In this document: positions 18,543-26,890 of the stretch, piece by piece | How the letters are laid out: each line of letters opens with the position of its first letter | Position numbering within the stretch: the first letter of the stretch is position 1 | From: Spirosoma montaniterrae | GTDB taxonomy: Bacteria > Bacteroidota > Bacteroidia > Cytophagales > Spirosomataceae | Length of the DNA stretch: 64,000 nucleotides | Direction of reading: 5' to 3' | NCBI RefSeq assembly: GCF_001988955.1 | Contig: NZ_CP014263.1 | Coordinates: 3,318,001 to 3,382,000, forward strand | Made by a program: the position numbers and the translations under genes | Notes under the pieces: model-generated | What the model saw: the letters and a program-made list of their open reading frames with translations, nothing else | What the model was told of the DNA's origin: nothing | Database searches by the model: none

Positions 18543-19299
18543 AATGGCGTCGCGTTTTCTCAATAATGCTCTTATTGTATGCCTGAATCGTGGCCGGTTT
18601 GGTTTGCATGATGTCGGCAATGGCACTGGCCGACAGCACCGTATCGGGGTGATCGACGTATAGTTTCAGAATTTGCTGTTCGCGGGGCGAGTACGGATTT
18701 TTGCTGATCGGCAGTTGCGCAAACACCTGACTTACCATGCGTTTGAACGACTCTTTTACGGCTTCGTCGAGACCATGAAAGCGGGGGTTCAGAGCCTCGC
18801 CTTCATAAGGCTTAAGCAATGTAAATTCAGATAAATACTTTATTATCAATCCTTTATTGCTAAGTTGCCAGGCACTGATGGTACGCTTGCAGAGGTAAAC
18901 CGTACCGTTTTTGTGGCGTAACGGCACCTGCGAAATGTATTTTGGTTTCATGAAGCGCACAATACCCAGCCGAGCCGACAGCCGGTATGCCTGTTTGCCC
19001 AGAATGAACATCAGTTCCGATAGAGCCTTGTTCGGAATCATATTCAGATAATCCCGAAATGTCAGACCGATGTCAGGGTATCCCATCTCAGCCCAGCCAT
19101 GAGCATGTTCTAAGCTTACTTCCTGTAAATTGACGATGAAGAAAAACTGTTCTTCACGACACCCGTCGATAAGCCGTTGTAATTCATCATCCTGCTGCTT
19201 CGTTGATACAGTCAACTCAGTGGCATCTAAAGGCGGGATGACCTCACTCACAAACTGTTTAATTTGGTGATACGTACTGGCAGATACCGATGTAGCCAT
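18469..19299 (-). CDS. LuxR-type transcriptional regulator with PAS-like sensory domain
   Basis: 276 residues. The N-terminal about 190 residues look PAS-like (FFFIVNLQEVSLEHAHGWAEMGYPD, FRDYLNMIPNKALSELM, then VRFMKPKYISQVPLRHKNGTVYL). The C-terminal about 65 residues form a LuxR/GerE helix-turn-helix (YSPREQQILKLYVDHPDTVLSASAIADIMQTKPATIQAYNKSIIEKTRRHF). There is no receiver domain, so it is not a response regulator. This PAS-HTH layout recurs in Cytophagales as orphan regulators. Its 3' end overlaps the convergent GNAT-like gene by 74 bp, and the C-terminal residues (ARDVAFFLRRNGLLG) lie in the overlap. Confidence 0.82.
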   Translation of the reverse strand: MATSVSASTYHQIKQFVSEVIPPLDATELTVSTKQQDDELQRLIDGCREEQFFFIVNLQEVSLEHAHGWAEMGYPDIGLTFRDYLNMIPNKALSELMFILGKQAYRLSARLGIVRFMKPKYISQVPLRHKNGTVYLCKRTISAWQLSNKGLIIKYLSEFTLLKPYEGEALNPRFHGLDEAVKESFKRMVSQVFAQLPISKNPYSPREQQILKLYVDHPDTVLSASAIADIMQTKPATIQAYNKSIIEKTRRHFTDELPVQTARDVAFFLRRNGLLG

Positions 19300-19561
19300 G
19301 AAAATGTGGGATAGATAAAAAATACCCTATGGTAGGGTAAACCAATTGCGCCAGATTGATGAAGTTTGCAATAAGAAGGTAAGTCAACGGTCGTTCTTGG
19401 ACCGGGACAATCAAAATTAAGCTCATAATCAATAAGTTGCCGAATGGTTTCATCTGTTCCTGATATGAACAGAGTTAAATTTATTTTTCGGCGACCTTAG
19501 TATTTTTTTGTCAGTTTTGGTGCGATTTACACTTCTATCCACACCTATTTTTTCGTTACTT

Positions 19562-20305
19562 ATGTCACTTCCTCTACGTCTGCTTCTGCTCGACGATCAT
19601 CCTGTTACGTTGTCTGGCCTGGCCGTTGAAATGGCCGCAGATCCTGCCTTACTGGTGATTTACAAATGCCGGTCGGTCGATGAGGCTCTACGCGCACTGC
19701 GGTCGACGCCGGTCGATGTGGTGCTGTCGGACCTGTATCTATCCAACGATACGACAGGGCTTGACCTGCTGGCGCGCATGCGCGAAGGTGGCCTGACGGC
19801 ACCCGTCATTATTCTGAGCAGCGACGATAACCCGGCTGTGGTGCGGCAGGCACTGGCGTTGGGCATATCGGCCTATCTGACCAAACATAGCGAAGGCAGT
19901 GCCATTCGGCAGGCCGTTCGGTGGGTAGCACAGCCGCAAAACCAGGATCAGGTGTATTTGTGGCCGTCGTCGCTTCGGCGGTCGGTGTTTGCTGAGCCGC
20001 AACCTACCCATACCCCACCAGCCGTTCTGACCAAGCTGACCCGACGCGAAATCGACGTGTTACGACTATTTGGGCAGGGGGCCGAACCGAAAGAAATTAC
20101 GGGTGCATTTGAGCCGCCACTGGCCCTTCCGACGGTGTACAGTCATTTGCAAAACATTCGCAGAAAACTCGACCTGTCGAACGAAGTTGAATTGCGGAGT
20201 TTTGGGCTGCGTTATTTATCGGGCGATTCTGAAACGGGCAGAGTCACTTCGGTACGCAGACCACCGTCGGGCAGGTTAGTGACCAATAGCGTACCACTCA
20301 ACTGA
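19562..20305 (+). CDS. NarL/FixJ-type response regulator
   Basis: 247 residues from the ATG at 19562; an earlier TTG at 19508 would add a hydrophobic leader unlike the family. The receiver domain (about 5-125) has the acidic pair LLLLDDHP, the phospho-acceptor Asp57 in DVVLSDLYLS, the conserved Ser in IILSSDDNP and Lys in YLTKHSEG. A LuxR-type HTH follows (LTRREIDVLRLFGQGAEPKEI, VYSHLQNIRRKLDL). The last about 25 residues are antisense to the histidine-kinase gene and are probably an unstructured tail. The cognate kinase is most likely the convergent gene at 20212, an unusual arrangement because such pairs usually lie in one operon. Confidence 0.9.
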   Translation: MSLPLRLLLLDDHPVTLSGLAVEMAADPALLVIYKCRSVDEALRALRSTPVDVVLSDLYLSNDTTGLDLLARMREGGLTAPVIILSSDDNPAVVRQALALGISAYLTKHSEGSAIRQAVRWVAQPQNQDQVYLWPSSLRRSVFAEPQPTHTPPAVLTKLTRREIDVLRLFGQGAEPKEITGAFEPPLALPTVYSHLQNIRRKLDLSNEVELRSFGLRYLSGDSETGRVTSVRRPPSGRLVTNSVPLN

Positions 20306-21108
20306 TCGATGCGCCGACGGATGGTAACGAAATTTCGATGGTCAGTCAATTGCTCGACCGAAAGACCTACCCCATCGTCGCGCACGGTAAGTGTTACAGT
20401 ACTGGGGTTTGTGAACCGGATGTGCAGAGTTGCCTGCCGCGCCTGTGCATGCCGCAGCATGTTGTTTACCAGTTCAAACGCAATGTAATACAACCCCACC
20501 TGCACCGGCATGATGAGTTGAGCTGCCTGCGGTGCCACATACAGGCCAAACTGAGTGCTACCATACTCGTTTACGTCGGCAATGAACTGGTGCAGAGCCG
20601 GATGCAGCCCCCCGCGCTGTTGTAGCTCGTCTGACATTAAACTATTCGCAACCAATCGAACCTTATTTTGTGCATCGGTCAGCGACGACCGCACGTCGGT
20701 CAGATCATGGTGGGCAATAGTGCGCTGGCGCACAATGCGTTCGAGTTTCAAGTTCAGGCCAAACAATACTCCGCTGAGGTTATCGTGCAGATCGGTGGCG
20801 AGGTTTCGGTGTTCATCGATACGGCCCTGCCATTCGGCCTGCTGTTGGGCCAGTTGAACCTGTAGTTTTTCTTCGCGCATCTGCTCTATAAGATTCCGTT
20901 TATCAGCTTCCAAAGTCATACTTTTCTGGCGTTTCTGCCAATGAAATGCGCCTATTCCAACCGTAATTAACAGCAACAGCCCCCCCAGATACATGCCCCA
21001 TGTCAGGCTGATAAGCTGGCTATATTCGGCAAAGAATGTCATCGGCAGTGGTATGCACCCCGCCTTCGCAAACCCGATGAACCAAAATAGTGGAAGCAGA
21101 TACCGCAT
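20212..21108 (-). CDS. NarX/DegS-type sensor histidine kinase
   Basis: 298 residues. One or two N-terminal membrane helices (LLPLFWFIGFAKAGCIPL and WGMYLGGLLLLITVGIGAF), a coiled coil (about 60-100, Gln/Glu-rich), a HisKA_3 dimerisation box with the phospho-accepting His in NLATDLHDNLSGVLFGL, and a HATPase domain with AFELVNNMLRHAQA (N box) and VRDDGVGL (G1 box). It has no large periplasmic sensor, so it probably reads a membrane or cytoplasmic cue. An internal start at Met23 would leave only one membrane helix. It converges on its presumed partner response regulator with a 94-bp antisense overlap. Confidence 0.9.
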   Translation of the reverse strand: MRYLLPLFWFIGFAKAGCIPLPMTFFAEYSQLISLTWGMYLGGLLLLITVGIGAFHWQKRQKSMTLEADKRNLIEQMREEKLQVQLAQQQAEWQGRIDEHRNLATDLHDNLSGVLFGLNLKLERIVRQRTIAHHDLTDVRSSLTDAQNKVRLVANSLMSDELQQRGGLHPALHQFIADVNEYGSTQFGLYVAPQAAQLIMPVQVGLYYIAFELVNNMLRHAQARQATLHIRFTNPSTVTLTVRDDGVGLSVEQLTDHRNFVTIRRRIDQLSGTLLVTNLPDGGLRTEVTLPVSESPDK

Positions 21109-21277
21109 AGGAAGGCATGTAGAAAACGGGGTAAACCTACCGATACAGCCTACCAGAAGCTATCATAAATTCTATGAGAAACTCGTAAAAATTATGATGG
21201 TATGGCCCGGTTTCAGACAGGATTTTTGTGAGGGAAAAAGCTCCACCTACCTCCTATCAATCCGGTCTCCTTCTGTC

Positions 21278-22996
21278 ATGACACATCCTATACGCTCACT
21301 TTTGCTGGCCCTACTGCTCAGTAGCCTGGCTTTTGCTGAAATAGCTGCCCAGAAAACGCCCCAGATCACGCTGGAGCAAGTAGCCGAAAAATGTAAAGAC
21401 CTGCCCCGCGACAAGCGCGTGATTGTGAAAGTGGCCCGCTTCAGCGTATCGACCCGGTCGGCACAGGCCAATGCTACCTTCGGCGATGAGTTAGCCACAA
21501 TGCTCACCTCGGCCCTACAGCAAACCAATTGCTTTCGGGTGATGGAAATGAACCGCAATGTAAGCGATGCTACCAGCGAGATGGCTTTTGCACAGGACGG
21601 CTTCACCGATGGCTCTGGTCCTGACGCGGGCAAAATGCTTGGTGCCCAACTCATTGTAACGGGTGAAGTGACTGATTTTTCCGAAGGTCAAACCTCTACT
21701 TCGTTTGCGGGCGTCAGCGTGGGCGGTAATAAATCGACAGTGGGCTTTACGCTGAAAATGATCAACCCCCAAACGGGCGAGGTGCTCTTTAGCCGCGACA
21801 TAAACATGAAAGGTAGTTCGTCGGGTTTTACGGGCCTGAGTATACTCGGTGTGAAAACGGCAGGCACCACCCAGAATCGGGCCGTACAGGATGCCACCCA
21901 GAAAGCCATTATCAGAGCCGTGGAGATAATGGCCGAAGCGAAAGATAAAATAGACATGCCGGAGCCGATGAAGCAGAAAGAAGTAAAACGCTACACGGCC
22001 CAGAACTGTCAGATGCTGCGCAATGGCTCACCCAAAGTAATAATCCTGATCAGCGAAGCTACTACTGCTGGTACGGCACGCGACAACACTACTACCGACC
22101 TCGCCCGACGCGAACGTGAACTCGAACTAAAAGAACGAGAAGCCAACGTTGGGCTTACCCGCGATATTGTGCAGGGAATTTTTGGTCGCCGTCGGGGCGA
22201 GCCTACCAAGCCTGAAGAAACCGCCAGCCGCCAAACGGCAGCATCGGCGGTGTTCAAACCGGTGGTGATCGAGCAGTCGGCTACGGAAACTGAACTGACC
22301 CGGCGGTTTGTAGAAGCTGGCTTTCGCGTCGTTGACCCGAAAGTTTACGGTAAGATGCGCCAAATTGCCGATTCGTCGGGCGATTTAGGCGCGATGGCGG
22401 CTCTCGGCCTGAAAATGGGGGCGCAGCTTATCATTACGGGCCAGACTATTTCGGAGCGTACCAACGGGCAAGGCGGCATGACAGCCAGCCGCGCCCGGCT
22501 CGAAACCCGCGTTATTGCTACAGAAGACGGCTCCATTCTGGCAACCAACGCCGTGAGCGGGGGTGGCATCGACGTTTCGGAAGCCATTGCCAACAAAGTA
22601 GCCATTCGGAATGCTGCCGAAAACATGGCCCAGTACCTGATGGATCGGCTCTGCGTAATGAACATTCAGTTCGCTAACGTAGCACCCGGCCCCGGTGCCC
22701 GCACTGCCGCACCCGCCCGCGTAACCACCTCAGCGGCTCCGGCTACCAGCGGCAACAGCACCGAAATTGCCGTAACCAACGCCACCTTCCCCAAATTGAA
22801 TGCGCTGGCAGCGGCCCTGACCAGGAACCCCAAAGTAAAGGGCGTGAAAAAAACCTTCAGTGGCAACACGGGTACGGTGTCAGTCGAGCATACTGGCAAT
22901 ACCGACGAACTGATCGACCTGCTCAACAAGAATCCAGCCATTAAGTTCGATGTCACGGGCTTAGAAGACGGTAAAGCCAGCATCACGCTCAATTAG
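21278..22996 (+). CDS. CsgG/curli-assembly-like exported protein
   Basis: 572 residues from the ATG at 21278, which is followed by a signal peptide (THPIRSLLLALLLSSLAFAEIAAQ); the open frame extends further upstream but without a signal. Residues about 20-230 resemble the CsgG/HfaB domain (RVIVKVARFSV, GDELATMLTSALQQTNCFRVMEM, LGAQLIVTGEVTDF, GGNKSTVGFTLKMINPQTGEVLFSRDI). A second CsgG-like or DUF6175-like part spans about 315-465 (TELTRRFVEAGFRVVDPKVY, LKMGAQLIITGQTISE, ARLETRVIATEDGSIL). A linker and a small C-terminal domain follow (FPKLNALAAALTRNPKVKGV). CsgG forms an outer-membrane secretion pore for curli, but no curlin subunits are nearby, and it lacks an obvious lipobox, so it may be a periplasmic paralogue. 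Confidence 0.72.
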   Translation: MTHPIRSLLLALLLSSLAFAEIAAQKTPQITLEQVAEKCKDLPRDKRVIVKVARFSVSTRSAQANATFGDELATMLTSALQQTNCFRVMEMNRNVSDATSEMAFAQDGFTDGSGPDAGKMLGAQLIVTGEVTDFSEGQTSTSFAGVSVGGNKSTVGFTLKMINPQTGEVLFSRDINMKGSSSGFTGLSILGVKTAGTTQNRAVQDATQKAIIRAVEIMAEAKDKIDMPEPMKQKEVKRYTAQNCQMLRNGSPKVIILISEATTAGTARDNTTTDLARRERELELKEREANVGLTRDIVQGIFGRRRGEPTKPEETASRQTAASAVFKPVVIEQSATETELTRRFVEAGFRVVDPKVYGKMRQIADSSGDLGAMAALGLKMGAQLIITGQTISERTNGQGGMTASRARLETRVIATEDGSILATNAVSGGGIDVSEAIANKVAIRNAAENMAQYLMDRLCVMNIQFANVAPGPGARTAAPARVTTSAAPATSGNSTEIAVTNATFPKLNALAAALTRNPKVKGVKKTFSGNTGTVSVEHTGNTDELIDLLNKNPAIKFDVTGLEDGKASITLN

Positions 22997-23041
22997 TGAT
23001 TCACGTTTCAATCTATCCACAACCAAATTCTGTTCAAGCGC

Positions 23042-23644
23042 ATGGAAAAAGCACTTTTATTACTGGTAGTCAGTATCGGCATCTCATTATCAGCACAAGC
23101 CCAACTGCGCTACGGCCTGACCGCCGGTCTGCAATCGGCCAAAATGCGCTTCTCCGGGAGTGGACTTTCCATCAGTACACAGGGGCAGGTGGGAGTTCAC
23201 CTCGGTGCCGTAGCCGAATTTAGCCTTAGCGAAAAATTTGTACTGCGCCCACAGTTTGGCCTGAGTCTGAAAGGTGGTCGGCTGCTTGACGATGGCGACG
23301 TTCTGCGGACAAACCTGACTTATCTCGAACTGCCCGTACATCTGGCATACAAGCATGAACTGGCCTCGGGCAACAAATTGGTGGGCGGCATCGGCCCCTA
23401 CTTCGGCTTCCTGCTCGGCGGCAACTCCGACGGTGAGCGGATTGTGACAGGCGAAGACCTGAAAGGATTCGACGCGGGTCTGAGTCTGATGGGTGGCTAC
23501 GAAATAACGGATAAAAACCTGACTGTCAACCTATTTCTCAATCCGGGCATGGCAAACCTCGTGCCGGGTCTCAACAGTTCGGATGTAAAAGCTACCAACA
23601 GCACCTTCGGCCTGTCGGTCTCGTATTTTCTGGGCGGGCAGTAA
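23042..23644 (+). CDS. PorT-like outer-membrane beta-barrel protein
   Basis: 200 residues. Signal peptide MEKALLLLVVSIGISLSAQAQ; the mature part is an eight-strand-type beta barrel (LRYGLTAGLQSAKM, KFVLRPQFGLSLKGG, LTYLELPVHLAYKHEL, LVGGIGPYFGFLLGG, FGLSVSYFLGGQ), ending in an aromatic residue plus hydrophobics as is typical for insertion signals. It belongs to the PorT/outer-membrane beta-barrel class; ligand or partner is unknown. It starts 45 bp after the CsgG-like gene and is followed 36 bp later by a lipoprotein gene, so the three could form one envelope transcript. Confidence 0.85.
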   Translation: MEKALLLLVVSIGISLSAQAQLRYGLTAGLQSAKMRFSGSGLSISTQGQVGVHLGAVAEFSLSEKFVLRPQFGLSLKGGRLLDDGDVLRTNLTYLELPVHLAYKHELASGNKLVGGIGPYFGFLLGGNSDGERIVTGEDLKGFDAGLSLMGGYEITDKNLTVNLFLNPGMANLVPGLNSSDVKATNSTFGLSVSYFLGGQ

Positions 23645-23680
23645 GAAGAGTATAGAGTTACCTAATCAAATCTGAAAACT

Positions 23681-24361
23681 ATGCAAAACAAACTGAACCT
23701 TCCGCTTATCGCCCTCTGCCTGCTGATGCTGGCTGCGCTAAGCTCGTGTAAGAAAGACGAAGTGCCGGGGCTGTCGGCCAAAATTCAGAAGATCGTGCCG
23801 CAGGCTGCCCTCGATGATATGAAAAGCAAGGGTTTGCTGATTAACGAGGGCAACACACCCCCCAGTATTGAAGGCATTTTTGAAGCCGACCCCTATACGC
23901 TGCTGTCTCCCTACGGCCCGGAAGATGGCTGGTCTAAGGGCAAGGTAATTGAAAAGTACCGCTATCGGTTCAGCGGGCAGCAGGGCGACGAAGTGAAACT
24001 GGAGGAGAAGCAGATTAACGGTAATAACACGGGCTCAGGAATTGCTTCGTTTCTGGCTGGTTCGGGCAACAAGTTTACGCTGTTCGGCGAGGTGGTTGGC
24101 AGTTCGTCGGGCATTGCAACGAAAACGCTGACCGTAATTTCGGGCGAAATAACGTCGACCGGCATCAAAGACTTCCAGTACGCTTTTGTACTGACCAACA
24201 AAACCGGCGACGATGATGACGACGTGCTCATGCCCGTCAACAAGTCGCGCGTCTGGATTGACGGCAATCAGATAGCAACGAAGGTCGGCAGTTTTCGCAT
24301 TCCCGCCACCGACGCGCCCGTCGCGAGTACCAATGTGCGTTCGTTGTTGAGCGCGCGGTAA
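23681..24361 (+). CDS. Predicted lipoprotein, unknown function
   Basis: 226 residues. A type II signal peptide ends in a lipobox (LMLAALSSC|KKDEVPG), so the mature protein is probably anchored to the inner face of the outer membrane or surface-exposed. The rest is mainly beta-strand (YRYRFSGQQGDEVKLEEKQIN, NKFTLFGEVVGSSSGIATKTLTVISGEI) with an acidic DDDD turn near residue 185. I do not recognise the family. It lies in line with the CsgG-like and PorT-like genes and ends in a region with a weak GC-rich hairpin (about 24378-24404) without a T-tract. Confidence 0.75.
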   Translation: MQNKLNLPLIALCLLMLAALSSCKKDEVPGLSAKIQKIVPQAALDDMKSKGLLINEGNTPPSIEGIFEADPYTLLSPYGPEDGWSKGKVIEKYRYRFSGQQGDEVKLEEKQINGNNTGSGIASFLAGSGNKFTLFGEVVGSSSGIATKTLTVISGEITSTGIKDFQYAFVLTNKTGDDDDDVLMPVNKSRVWIDGNQIATKVGSFRIPATDAPVASTNVRSLLSAR

Positions 24362-24477
24362 AACGTTTGTATCTACCGGTCGGCCTACGTTACGTGGGCT
24401 GACCAGTGGCCGCTTGTATGCCCTTGCGATTGGAAGTTTAACGTTTACAAGACACGTGAAACACGTTTAAAATAGCT

Positions 24478-24786
24478 ATGCGGTTTATCTATGTAGTACT
24501 TGGTGCATTAATTGCCCTGTTTCCGATGGCTTCTTATATACTCATCGCAGTCGAGGTCGTCATGGTTTATCAAATCGCGAAATCTTACGACGCAGTTCAC
24601 ATAGGCGATCTGGTCTGGTTCTGCTCGAAAATGGTGGTTCTTAGCGTGGTATTGAAATTCCTGGCGACATGGCTACATATTATTCCATTGGTTGGACAAG
24701 TAGCTAATTCGCTCGTAGCCGCTGCATTTATCTACTTCGTTTACGACGTTGCCGACTCACACTACGCGTCAATCTCCCGCCGATAG
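24478..24786 (+). CDS. Small membrane protein, unknown function
   Basis: 102 residues, almost all hydrophobic. About three membrane helices are visible (FIYVVLGALIALFPMASYIL to VVMVYQIAK; LVWFCSKMVVLSVVLKFLATWL; IIPLVGQVANSLVAAAFIYFVY). It has a short charged C-terminus (SISRR). No family recognised. The local base composition is more AT-rich than upstream genes, and this gene with the next two may be a more recently acquired block (inference). Confidence 0.6.
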   Translation: MRFIYVVLGALIALFPMASYILIAVEVVMVYQIAKSYDAVHIGDLVWFCSKMVVLSVVLKFLATWLHIIPLVGQVANSLVAAAFIYFVYDVADSHYASISRR

Positions 24787-24860
24787 TTCTCTCTAAATGT
24801 TCGACAGATGAGCATTTCTCCAAAGAATAATAGCATCGCGATTAAACTGGTATAAGCATC

Positions 24861-25403
24861 ATGAACCCACTAACTAAAACAGTAGGATTAAGCTTAATTC
24901 GCGTGCTTACTCTACTAATTTTCAGCGGTTGTAACCCCACTTCGTCAAGTTCAAGCCAAACTGACATTGCAGGATTTTGGACTGAAAAGTCAAAAGCGAA
25001 TCAAAATGTAATTCCGTATGGTGATAGAACCAAGTTTTTGATGATCACCAGAATCTCAGACATTTCCTACAATGTCGTTTTTTCTATTGACAAAGACGAG
25101 CAGTTTGATGCCGTTTTCACACTTACAGGCGATAAGCTTATTGGCACTAAAAAGACGCTATTCTCTGATATAGAGCAGACTTTGTACTTAAGTAACAACA
25201 ATGAGCTTTATTTCGAGAATGAGAAAACTTTTTTTGCACGAATAGGAAAACCGAGTACGTCTCATTCGGGCGAAAAGCCTGTTTTACAAGGCACTCTACA
25301 AGACTTTTTATGGAACGCCTTTAAAGGTGCGCGAGTCGGTTTTGTGGGCGTGATACTCTACGTGGCTTATTTGTTTATAAGATCCTTAGTATCAAAAAAA
25401 TAA
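24861..25403 (+). CDS. Lipoprotein with C-terminal membrane helix, unknown function
   Basis: 180 residues. An N-terminal lipoprotein signal (LIRVLTLLIFSGC|NPTSS), a serine-rich linker, a small beta domain that reads like a lipocalin-style module (DIAGFWTEKSKANQNV, FLMITRISDISYNVVFSI, QTLYLSNNNELYFENEKTFFARI), and then a second hydrophobic helix near the C-terminus (VGFVGVILYVAYLFIRSLV) followed by SKK. A lipid anchor plus a C-terminal membrane helix is an unusual combination. The gene is AT-rich relative to its surroundings. Confidence 0.6.
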   Translation: MNPLTKTVGLSLIRVLTLLIFSGCNPTSSSSSQTDIAGFWTEKSKANQNVIPYGDRTKFLMITRISDISYNVVFSIDKDEQFDAVFTLTGDKLIGTKKTLFSDIEQTLYLSNNNELYFENEKTFFARIGKPSTSHSGEKPVLQGTLQDFLWNAFKGARVGFVGVILYVAYLFIRSLVSKK

Positions 25404-25441
25404 GTTAGGCTTACGTTCTCATTTTTTCCATACAGATTCCC

Positions 25442-26770
25442 ATGAAAAAGACATTTTTTACTTCCTTGTTTGTGGCGCTTATTGGTCCCGTCGTTCTTGC
25501 TCAGTCTCTTCAACTTACCTATAAGTATTCCTACTACGATGTCTATCAGATTCAAAAGCGGTTTCAGGAACACCCATCCTGCCTTACGACCGCTACCGAA
25601 ACAGGAGGTTCACCTGGGTATACAAAGACTGTTGAAGAATGGGGTGAGCCATCTGTTGATCATAGTCCGTCGGGGGTGCCATATTTAATACCGAATAAAG
25701 TCAGACGGCAAGTAGAAGTTCCGTTCACCGAATATTCTTATCGGGTTTATAAAAATACCTGCTCAAATGCTGTCAGATTAAAAGCCATACGCAAACTTCG
25801 CCTTACTACGGGTCAAGTATTTTATGAAGATGCTTCATACAGATTAGAACCCGGAGAAAGTTTAAAAAGAGACATGCAATTTGTTGACAATTACGATCCA
25901 CAAAATGCGGAAATCGGCTCAACGGTTGCCTACAAAAATGCGCTTGGCATAAACCCTGATGCCTATAACACGTATCTCAATTCGGTTGTAAACAGTAACA
26001 GAGGCACACTGATCATTACGCCCACGACCCTGAGAACGAGAATCTCGCTAAACCCCGGCGACAGGCTGATTATCAGGGCCGAAGGGTCAATAAAGCTGGG
26101 AGCGTTCGCCGGTTATGGCGGGCCTGACGGCATAGATGGATTTGCTGCCTATAGCCTTGCGTCCAACATAAGACATGGTTCGTTAATCTATGTCATCGGC
26201 AATGCTGACTGGCAGTTCGCAGGCAGCAGCAAAACCATCACGGCTTCTAAATCGGGGTCATTGCTGATGACCGTGAACGATAAACAAGTGGATGATGATG
26301 AGGGCCAGTTTATTGTCAATTATGAAATTATACGCTCCACTGACGGGGCAACCACGTCACCAACGCCAGCACCGTCAGTTGCTGCGTCGCCGGTTAGAGC
26401 CACTCCAGTCATTGAACAAAACACAAATCAACCCTACAACGCTCCCCCTTCAAGGCCAGCCAACAGTGCCAGAAATGTTGATAGAAGTCAGCTTCTCTAT
26501 TCAGGAGCAGCCAATCGTTTTGTAAATGAACGGGCAATAGGCGGTAAACTCTACTTATATCCCGACCGATTAGAGTTTAGGTCCTATCTTTTTAAAACAC
26601 TCATTGATGAGCAAACGATCTTACTTGATCAAATTGAACAGGTCGAATTTTATAATCCAATGGATATTTTCCAAAACGGTCTGATAGTTAAAACCACAGA
26701 TGGCAAAAGACAGAAATTTGTGGTGTATGGCCGGGACCGCTGGAGAGAGGAAATCTACAAGCTAAAGTAA
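25442..26770 (+). CDS. Secreted protein with LecA-like lectin domain and C-terminal GRAM-like domain
   Basis: 442 residues. Signal peptide MKKTFFTSLFVALIGPVVLAQ. Residues about 20-165 are an uncharacterised beta-rich region with Cys. Residues about 185-300 fit the PA-IL/LecA galactose-lectin pattern: NPGDRLIIRAEGSIKLG, a GYGGPDGIDG loop, then HGSLIYVIGN and SGSLLMTVNDKQVDDDEGQFIVNYEI; in LecA the equivalent GPQGD, HGxLxxxIG and NDxxxxxNxGxF segments form the fold and the calcium/sugar site. A Pro/Ala/Ser/Thr linker (about 305-350) follows. Residues about 365-442 look GRAM/PH-like (GGKLYLYPDRLEFRSYLFKT, ILLDQIEQVEFYNP, GLIVKTTDGKRQKFVVYGRDRWREEI). GRAM domains are normally intracellular lipid or protein binders, so a secreted copy is odd. 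Sugar binding is inferred only. Confidence 0.65.
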   Translation: MKKTFFTSLFVALIGPVVLAQSLQLTYKYSYYDVYQIQKRFQEHPSCLTTATETGGSPGYTKTVEEWGEPSVDHSPSGVPYLIPNKVRRQVEVPFTEYSYRVYKNTCSNAVRLKAIRKLRLTTGQVFYEDASYRLEPGESLKRDMQFVDNYDPQNAEIGSTVAYKNALGINPDAYNTYLNSVVNSNRGTLIITPTTLRTRISLNPGDRLIIRAEGSIKLGAFAGYGGPDGIDGFAAYSLASNIRHGSLIYVIGNADWQFAGSSKTITASKSGSLLMTVNDKQVDDDEGQFIVNYEIIRSTDGATTSPTPAPSVAASPVRATPVIEQNTNQPYNAPPSRPANSARNVDRSQLLYSGAANRFVNERAIGGKLYLYPDRLEFRSYLFKTLIDEQTILLDQIEQVEFYNPMDIFQNGLIVKTTDGKRQKFVVYGRDRWREEIYKLK

Positions 26771-26890
26771 TTTCTCGTTGTTCAGTTCGAGCGTTATGGG
26801 TCCGGCTGAGTAATTCAGGTTAGCCAGACAATTGGCTACCTACGCAGGTTTCAGCCATCGTTCGTATCTTGCCCGAAACTGCACTTCGGT

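Noticed and set aside
24378..24404. GC-rich hairpin after the lipoprotein gene
   Set aside because: Stem of about 8 bp with mismatches and no T-tract; not strong enough to call a terminator.
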